A program made the translations under genes and the position numbers. Below the pieces are notes generated by a model. The model was given only the letters and a program-made list of their open reading frames with translations. It was not told the DNA's origin and did no database searches. 10,942 nucleotides of DNA from Solirubrobacterales bacterium (GTDB taxonomy: Bacteria; Actinomycetota; Thermoleophilia; Solirubrobacterales; Solirubrobacteraceae). The stretch spans positions 1 through 10,942 of the forward strand of contig JAATFK010000679.1 in assembly GCA_015655225.1 (NCBI GenBank), read 5' to 3'. Below are positions 5,855 to 10,942 of this stretch, one piece after another. Positions within the stretch are counted from its first letter, which is position 1. Each line of letters opens with the position of its first letter.

Positions 5855-7258
5855 TCAGTGCTGATGGCCGTGGTGAGCGTCGGGCAGCGCGCGGGTCGGC
5901 GCCGGAGCCGCGATCAGCGAGACGAGCGCCGTCGTCAGCGGGACCGACGCGAGCAGCGCGATCGCGCCGACGAGCGTCGCGATGATCGGCTCCGCGAGGT
6001 CCTGCGTGTCGAGCGCGTCGACGCCGCCGACCCCGCCGGCGTGCAGCACGAGCAGCAGCGGGAAGGTCGCGCCGACGTAGACGAGCACGAGCGTGTGCGT
6101 CGTCGCGACGAGGTGGTCGCGACCGACCTGCAGCGCGCCGCGGTACACGCCGCGCACGTCGAGGAGTGGGTTGGCGCGTCGCAGCGCCATCACCGCCGAG
6201 GCCTGCGTGACGGCCTGGTCGGCGAGCACGCCGAGCGCCCCGAAGACGAGCCCGGCGAGCACGACGCCCTGGAGCGAGAGCGAGCCGTTGACCTGCGCGA
6301 GCGTCTGCGACAGCTCGTCGGCGCGGCCGTCGAGTCGCGCGGCGCCGACCGCGACGCTGCCGAGCGCCGCCGCGAGCGTGAGGCTGCCGGCGATCCCGAG
6401 GATCGCCGCGAGGCTCGTGGCGCTGAGGCCGTAGGTCAGGCCGACGGTCACGAACATGACCGCGAACGCGCCCACCATCGCGACCGCGAACGCCGGCCGC
6501 CCATCTGAGACGGCGGGGACGACGAAGCTCGTCACGAGCCACAGGCTGATCGCGAAGCCGGCGAGCGCGAGCAGGCCGCGCCAGCGCGCGAGCACGACGA
6601 CGAGGACGCCGAAGACGATCGCGAGCCACAGCATCGTTCCCCGCCGGTCGACGCTCGTGAAGGCGTAGCGCTCGCTGCCGGCGGCCGAGCCGTCCGGCAC
6701 GCCGGTCGCGCGCTGGACCCGCACCGCGTCGCCACGCTTGACGGTCGGCGCGAGGTTCACGGGGCCGAGCGTGATCGTCTGCGGCGAGCCGCGATCAGGG
6801 CCGGAGCCGAGCCGCGCGACGATCTGCGCGCAGCGGCGGCCGGCGAGGTCGGGACAGGCGATCGTGCGCGTCGCGGTCACGTTCGCGCCGAGCGTCGGGC
6901 CACCGAGAACGTGCGCGCGGGCGGATGCGCCGGCGCCACCGTGCGGCCACAGCGCGACGAGGCCGATCGCGGTCGCGAGCGCGAGCAGCGCGACCGCGCC
7001 GATCAGGCCGCGGCCCCAGCGGGTGGAGGCGAGGCGGGCGGTCGGGGGCGCGGCGCGCCGCACCCGACCGCGCCCACGCAGCCACGCGGGCGCGCTCGGC
7101 CGCGGCCGCCGCCGCAGCGGCGCGGTCGCGTGCTCGACGACGCGCTGCTGACGGGCGCGGCGCCGCTCGGCGCGCGCACGAGCGGCGGCGTCCTGCTCGT
7201 CGGCCCACTCCTCGACGTACGCGAAGTCCGGTGGAAGGGGGACGTCGCGCTCGGCCAT
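5855..7258 (-). CDS. YibE/F-family multi-pass membrane protein with His-rich tail
   Basis: This 467-residue protein shows the YibE/F family plan (function unknown). A charged Arg-rich cytoplasmic N-terminus (1-80) is followed by one membrane helix (84-105), an extracytoplasmic domain (about 106-205) and about seven helices (209-225, 229-250, 255-277, 281-303, 329-347, 384-406, 422-449). Family landmarks are SFVVPAVSDGRP (244-255), GALGVLADQAVTQAS (340-354) and GRDHLVATTHTLVLVYVGATFPLLL (379-403). The extracytoplasmic domain holds the only two cysteines, C135 and C143, a possible disulfide or metal site. The protein ends in DAHHGHQH, a potential metal-binding tail. It is divergent from a zinc/manganese-type binding lipoprotein, which suggests a metal-related role; this is inference. 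The start is uncertain: ATG 7258 gives MAERDVPLPP but has no good Shine-Dalgarno site, and ATG 7324 is in frame and would add 22 residues. Confidence 0.85.
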   Translation of the reverse strand: MAERDVPLPPDFAYVEEWADEQDAAARARAERRRARQQRVVEHATAPLRRRPRPSAPAWLRGRGRVRRAAPPTARLASTRWGRGLIGAVALLALATAIGLVALWPHGGAGASARAHVLGGPTLGANVTATRTIACPDLAGRRCAQIVARLGSGPDRGSPQTITLGPVNLAPTVKRGDAVRVQRATGVPDGSAAGSERYAFTSVDRRGTMLWLAIVFGVLVVVLARWRGLLALAGFAISLWLVTSFVVPAVSDGRPAFAVAMVGAFAVMFVTVGLTYGLSATSLAAILGIAGSLTLAAALGSVAVGAARLDGRADELSQTLAQVNGSLSLQGVVLAGLVFGALGVLADQAVTQASAVMALRRANPLLDVRGVYRGALQVGRDHLVATTHTLVLVYVGATFPLLLVLHAGGVGGVDALDTQDLAEPIIATLVGAIALLASVPLTTALVSLIAAPAPTRALPDAHHGHQH

Positions 7259-7311
7259 CGCAGGAAAGAGCTTCGTCCTCGCGACCACGTCTCCTGCGGG
7301 GGCGAAGACGG

Positions 7312-7320
7312 GAACAGTTC
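7312..7320. promoter_or_regulatory. Perfect palindrome GAAC-A-GTTC, candidate operator for divergent YibE/F and metal-binding genes
   Basis: The 9-bp palindrome lies beside an unusually AT-rich patch (7321-7336), at about -31 to -23 relative to the transcription start predicted for the lipoprotein gene. That position suits a repressor. On the minus strand TACAAA and AATAAT (7332-7323) could serve as a -10 for YibE/F. It does not match a Zur box I know, so the regulator is unidentified. Confidence 0.35.
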
Positions 7321-7330
7321 TCATTATTTG

Positions 7331-7346
7331 TAGGATGAGGACCGTG
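7331..7346 (+). promoter_or_regulatory. Predicted leaderless promoter: TAGGAT -10 element 7 nt before GTG
   Basis: TAGGAT (7331-7336) is followed by seven bases and the GTG at 7344, the same geometry as at 1277-1292. It makes the overlapping ATG at 7335 an unlikely start, since that codon lies inside the -10 element and has no Shine-Dalgarno site. Confidence 0.5.
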
Positions 7347-8351
7347 ACCGGCCGCCTTCCCCTGTGTGCTCGCCGCGCGCTCGTCGCCCTGCTCGGGCTC
7401 GCCGCGCTCCTCCCCGCCGCCTGTGGCGGCTCCGGCAGCACGACCGCGACCGGGACGAACGCGAGCGGCGCGCCGGCCGCCTCCGCTCCCCCGGTGCGGG
7501 TCGTCGCGACCACGACGCAGCTCGGCGACGTCGTGCGCGCGATCGGCGGCGACGGCGCGACCGTGACGCAGATCCTGCAGCCCAACACCGATCCGCACGA
7601 CTACGAGCCGCGTCCCAACGACGTGAAGGACACGGCCGGCGCGAAGGTCGTCTTCGAGAGCGGCGACAACCTCGACAGATGGATGGCGAAGGTGATCGAG
7701 CAGGCCGGCGGCTCGCCGACCGTCGTCGACCTCGCCGACGCGACCGTCGACCGCCAGCCAGGCGAGTCGAGCGGCCCCGAGGCGTCGCGCTACGACCCCC
7801 ACTGGTGGCACGACCCGGCGAACGTCGAGGCGGCGGTCCCGGTGATCGCTGCCGCGCTCGCCAGAGCCGACCCGCGCGACTGCGCGACCTACGAGGCGAA
7901 CGCGGCCGCCTACCTGAGACAGCTCCAGACGCTCGACGCCGGCATCAGCGCCTGCTTCGCGACGGTCCCCGCGAGCGAGCGCACGCTCGTCACCGACCAC
8001 GACGCGTTCGGCTACTTCGCCCACCGCTACGGCGTGACCGTCGTCGGCGCGGTGATCCCCTCGCAGTCGACGCAGGCGCAGCCCTCCGCCGGCGACGTGG
8101 CGAAGCTGACGGCGCTGATCCGCCGCGAGCACGTGAAGGCGGTCTTCCCCGAGAGCTCGGTCAACGCGAAGCTGGCGAAGGCGATCGCGCAGCAGTCGGG
8201 CGCCAGCTCCGACCACACGCTCTACGGCGACACGCTCGGACCGAAGGGCTCACGCGGCGCGACCTACCTCTCGATGGAGGAGGCGAACGCCGACGCGATG
8301 GTGCGCGGCTTCACCGGCGGGGCGAGGGGCTGCGCGATCGCGGGGCTCTGA
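7344..8351 (+). CDS. znuA: Zinc/manganese-type ABC transporter substrate-binding lipoprotein (ZnuA/PsaA family)
   Basis: This is a cluster A-I metal-binding protein, anchored outside the membrane, that would capture Zn2+ or Mn2+ for an ABC importer. Residue numbers here count from the in-frame ATG at 7335 (338 residues); I favour GTG 7344, three codons later. A signal segment ends in LLPAAC, with C30 as the lipidated cysteine, then a Ser/Thr/Ala/Gly linker runs to about residue 52. The metal ligands are recognisable: H88 in DPHDYEP, H156 in DPHWWHDP, H222 in TDHDAFGYFAH and D299 in YGDTLGP. FPESSVNAKLAKAIA (271-285) is the typical inter-lobe segment. The His-rich loop of some ZnuA proteins is absent, and zinc versus manganese cannot be decided. 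No ATPase or permease gene accompanies it, so it is an orphan that must use a transporter encoded elsewhere or serve another role. It is divergent from YibE/F. Confidence 0.9.
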   Translation: MTGRLPLCARRALVALLGLAALLPAACGGSGSTTATGTNASGAPAASAPPVRVVATTTQLGDVVRAIGGDGATVTQILQPNTDPHDYEPRPNDVKDTAGAKVVFESGDNLDRWMAKVIEQAGGSPTVVDLADATVDRQPGESSGPEASRYDPHWWHDPANVEAAVPVIAAALARADPRDCATYEANAAAYLRQLQTLDAGISACFATVPASERTLVTDHDAFGYFAHRYGVTVVGAVIPSQSTQAQPSAGDVAKLTALIRREHVKAVFPESSVNAKLAKAIAQQSGASSDHTLYGDTLGPKGSRGATYLSMEEANADAMVRGFTGGARGCAIAGL

Positions 8352-8372
8352 CCCCCGCGCCCGCGGCGCCGC

Positions 8373-9167
8373 CTAGCGCGCGCCCGGCACGCCGCGGAAC
8401 GCGAACGGCCCCGGCTCGCGGCCCGGCTGGACGAACCAGCAGGCGCCGCCGGCGTCGCCGGCCGCCCCCGCGAGCAGCTGGACGACCGTGTCGGCGACCG
8501 TCTCGGCCGGGAGCAGGTTGACGCCCATCTCGCTCAGCGCGTCGCGGATCGGGTCGACGATCGCGGTCTCGGCGAAGCCGGGGCAGATCGCGTTGAAGCG
8601 GATCCCCTCGAGCGCGAGCGCCGGCCCGACCGCCCGCACGAAGCCGACGACCGCGTGCTTGTTGGCGCTGTAGATCGGCTCCAGCGGCACGCCGACGAGC
8701 CCCGCGAGCGACGAGGTCGCGACGATCGCGCCGCGCACCGGCCCGTCGTTGGCGCGCAGCGCCGGCAGCGCCGCGTGGGTGCCGAAGACCACGCCGTCGA
8801 GGTTGACGCCCATCGCCCGGCGGTAGCGCGCGAGGTCGAAGTCGTCGCCGACGCCGCAGCCGGTCGAGATGCCGGCGTTGAGGAAGACGAGGTCGAGGCC
8901 GCCGCAGCGCTCGCGCGCGAACGCGACGGCGGCGTGGTTGGCCTCCAGGTCGGAGACGTCGATCGCGATCGCATGGCCGCCGATCGCGGCGGCGACCGCC
9001 TCGCCCGCCTCGCCGTCGAGGTCGGCGACGACCACCTCGACGCCGGCCTGCGCGAGCGCGAACGCGGTCGCCCGGCCGATCCCGCTGCCGCCGCCGGTGA
9101 CGAGCGCGACCTGGTCGCGCAGGACGGTGAGGTCGACGGCGGCGGGCACGGCGGGCAGGTCGGGCAC
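8373..9167 (-). CDS. Short-chain dehydrogenase/reductase (SDR)
   Basis: This 264-residue classical SDR is an NAD(P)-dependent oxidoreductase of alcohols or ketones in the cytoplasm. The Rossmann motif TGGGSGIG is at 24-31, an acidic residue after beta-2 (VADLD, D49) favours NAD(H), ID-V at 69-71 holds D70, NAG is at 97-99, and N122, S152/S153, Y166 and K170 form the catalytic set, followed by CPGF (195-198). The substrate is not predictable. The start is GTG 9167: AGGAG (9177-9173) sits five bases upstream, and the open frame beyond it is antisense to the neighbour. It is divergent from a flavin oxidoreductase with a palindrome between them, so the two may be co-regulated in the same catabolic or detoxifying pathway. 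Its stop lies 21 bases from that of the convergent lipoprotein gene, with no terminator visible. Confidence 0.94.
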   Translation of the reverse strand: MPDLPAVPAAVDLTVLRDQVALVTGGGSGIGRATAFALAQAGVEVVVADLDGEAGEAVAAAIGGHAIAIDVSDLEANHAAVAFARERCGGLDLVFLNAGISTGCGVGDDFDLARYRRAMGVNLDGVVFGTHAALPALRANDGPVRGAIVATSSLAGLVGVPLEPIYSANKHAVVGFVRAVGPALALEGIRFNAICPGFAETAIVDPIRDALSEMGVNLLPAETVADTVVQLLAGAAGDAGGACWFVQPGREPGPFAFRGVPGAR

Positions 9168-9208
9168 GGGATCTCCTGGGAACCGAGGCGGCGGGCTGCG
9201 CGGCACGC

Positions 9209-9215
9209 TAGCGTA
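9209..9215. promoter_or_regulatory. Overlapping candidate -10 elements for the divergent SDR and OYE genes
   Basis: TAGCGT (9209-9214, +) and TACGCT (9215-9210, -) both fit the TANNNT pattern and overlap almost completely. Each is located suitably for one of the two divergent genes. They adjoin the palindrome at 9219-9236. This is a pattern-based guess; no clear -35 elements accompany them. Confidence 0.3.
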
Positions 9216-9218
9216 CGT

Positions 9219-9236
9219 TGGTACCCGCCGGTACCA
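9219..9236. promoter_or_regulatory. 18-bp palindrome TGGTACC-CGCC-GGTACCA, probable operator
   Basis: Perfect 7-bp arms (9219-9225 and 9230-9236) flank a 4-bp centre, midway between the divergent SDR and OYE starts and overlapping the likely promoters. Length and symmetry suit a dimeric TetR-type repressor, a class that often controls such redox genes. No regulator gene is present in the window, so the partner is unknown. Confidence 0.6.
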
Positions 9237-9256
9237 GTTGACGAGGGAGCGCTGCC

Positions 9257-10498
<1,242 letters not shown>

Positions 10499-10500
10499 GC

Positions 10501-10537
10501 CGTGCCATTTCCCGGTCGCATGGGTTGCGACGTGCCA
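10501..10537 (+). repeat. Direct repeat CGTGCCA, two copies 30 bp apart
   Basis: CGTGCCA occurs at 10501-10507 and again at 10531-10537, so the copies start exactly 30 bases apart, each placed just before or inside the hairpin structures described for this intergenic region. With only seven bases it could be chance, but phasing by about three helical turns could also suit a protein-binding pair. Confidence 0.35.
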
Positions 10538-10546
10538 GACCGGGAA
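10509..10546 (+). terminator. Long hairpin downstream of the OYE gene, with a competing inner hairpin
   Basis: TTCCCGGTC (10509-10517) and GACCGGGAA (10538-10546) are perfect 9-bp inverted arms around a 20-base loop. Within it, GTCGCA (10515-10520) and TGCGAC (10526-10531) form a second perfect stem with a 5-base loop that shares GTC with the outer left arm, so the two folds exclude each other. It starts 11 bases after the OYE stop and ends 24 bases before the Shine-Dalgarno site of the next gene. There is no U-tract, so it may be a factor-dependent terminator, an operator, or a regulatory leader of the next gene. Confidence 0.5.
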
Positions 10547-10584
10547 CAACGGAGTGCACCGGAGCCAACCGAAGGAGCACTGCC

Positions 10585-10942
10585 GTGGAGGAACGCAGAT
10601 CCGTCCGCCGACCGGTGCGCTCAGCGGACCCCAACCTCTCGGACGAGGCAAACGCGCTGCTGACCGAGGAGCTGCGCGACGCGATCGGGGCCGACACCGT
10701 CGACCTGCCGGAGGGCACGCCCGATCCCGCCGGCGCCGGGAGCCACACGCACAGATCGTTCATCGGCGCGCTGATCGAGAACCGCATCGCGATCGGGATG
10801 ACGTTCCTCGTCTTCGTCGTCGTCGGCGGGATCATCGCGCTGATCACCCACAGCGTCTGGATCCTGGTCGCCGCGATCCTCGTCCACTGGGCCGCGACGA
10901 CGATCTTCACGACGACGATCCTGCGCGCGACGGGCGAGCTGG
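10585..10942 (+). CDS. Unknown membrane protein, 5' part only (runs off the window)
   Basis: Only the first 119 codons are in the window, and I do not recognise the family. GTG 10585 is preceded by GAAGGAG (10571-10577) seven bases upstream, a good ribosome-binding site. Residues 1-58 are hydrophilic, with a basic start and an acidic helix-like stretch (LSDEANALLTEELRDAIGAD, 18-37), then a Pro/Gly/His linker (THRSF at 55-59). Two hydrophobic helices follow at about 68-87 and 91-113, the second ending in TTTILRATGEL, so the N-terminal part probably faces the cytoplasm. The gene lies 86 bases after the OYE stop and may be read as a downstream operon member or, given the hairpins between, as a separate or attenuated unit. 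Confidence 0.75.
   Translation, partial: MEERRSVRRPVRSADPNLSDEANALLTEELRDAIGADTVDLPEGTPDPAGAGSHTHRSFIGALIENRIAIGMTFLVFVVVGGIIALITHSVWILVAAILVHWAATTIFTTTILRATGEL

Noticed and set aside
7305..7330. Canonical Zur box upstream of the metal-binding gene
   Set aside because: The palindrome GAACAGTTC does not match the Zur consensus sequences I know; kept only as an unassigned operator candidate.
8352..8372. Possible bidirectional terminator between the lipoprotein and SDR genes
   Set aside because: The 21 bases are GC-rich without a convincing stem-loop or any T/A tract.

Overview
This window is a gene-dense stretch of very GC-rich DNA (about 70% or more by eye). It carries ten protein-coding genes, the last cut by the window edge, and I see no tRNA, rRNA, CRISPR array, insertion sequence or phage gene. 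Strong G/C third-position bias, GTG starts, apparent leaderless promoters of the TAGGAT-N7-GTG type and the protein families present all suggest an Actinomycetota chromosome. My best guess is a soil Thermoleophilia lineage (Solirubrobacter/Conexibacter-like); that placement is an inference, not something the sequence proves.

Layout. Positions 176-1246 (+) encode a secreted glycoside hydrolase family 6 (cellulase-type) protein that has lost two of the usual active-site aspartates. Positions 1290-2084 (+) encode a NagD-like HAD-IIA phosphatase with a leaderless-looking GTG start. It runs tail-to-tail, with overlapping stop codons, into a metallo-beta-lactamase-fold protein (2081-2710, -) whose HxHxDH metal motif is degenerate. 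A divergent intergenic region holding a perfect 6-bp inverted repeat separates that gene from a small unknown membrane protein (2792-3361, +). The membrane protein again shares its stop codon (CTAG) with the next convergent gene, galK.

The central minus-strand block runs, in transcription order, from a YibE/F-family membrane protein (5855-7258) to a eukaryotic-type UDP-sugar/UDP-glucose pyrophosphorylase (4407-5792) and galactokinase (3358-4410). The last two overlap by ATGA and form a compact galactose-activation pair: galactose to galactose-1-phosphate, then to a UDP-sugar. No galT or galE lies nearby.

The YibE/F gene is divergent from a zinc/manganese-type substrate-binding lipoprotein (7344-8351, +) that has no ABC ATPase or permease beside it. 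The YibE/F protein ends in a His-rich tail, so the pair suggests a metal-related link for a family of unknown function. Positions 8373-9167 (-) encode a short-chain dehydrogenase and 9257-10498 (+) an Old Yellow Enzyme-type flavin oxidoreductase. These two are divergent around a perfect 18-bp palindrome that looks like a repressor operator. Downstream, 10499-10584 contains mutually exclusive hairpins, followed by the start of an unknown membrane protein (10585 to the window end).

The most noteworthy points are the YibE/F-zinc-binding-protein pairing, the two-gene UGP-GalK operon, the two proteins with apparently disabled or rewired active sites, the two identical leaderless promoter modules, and the palindromes in the divergent promoter regions.
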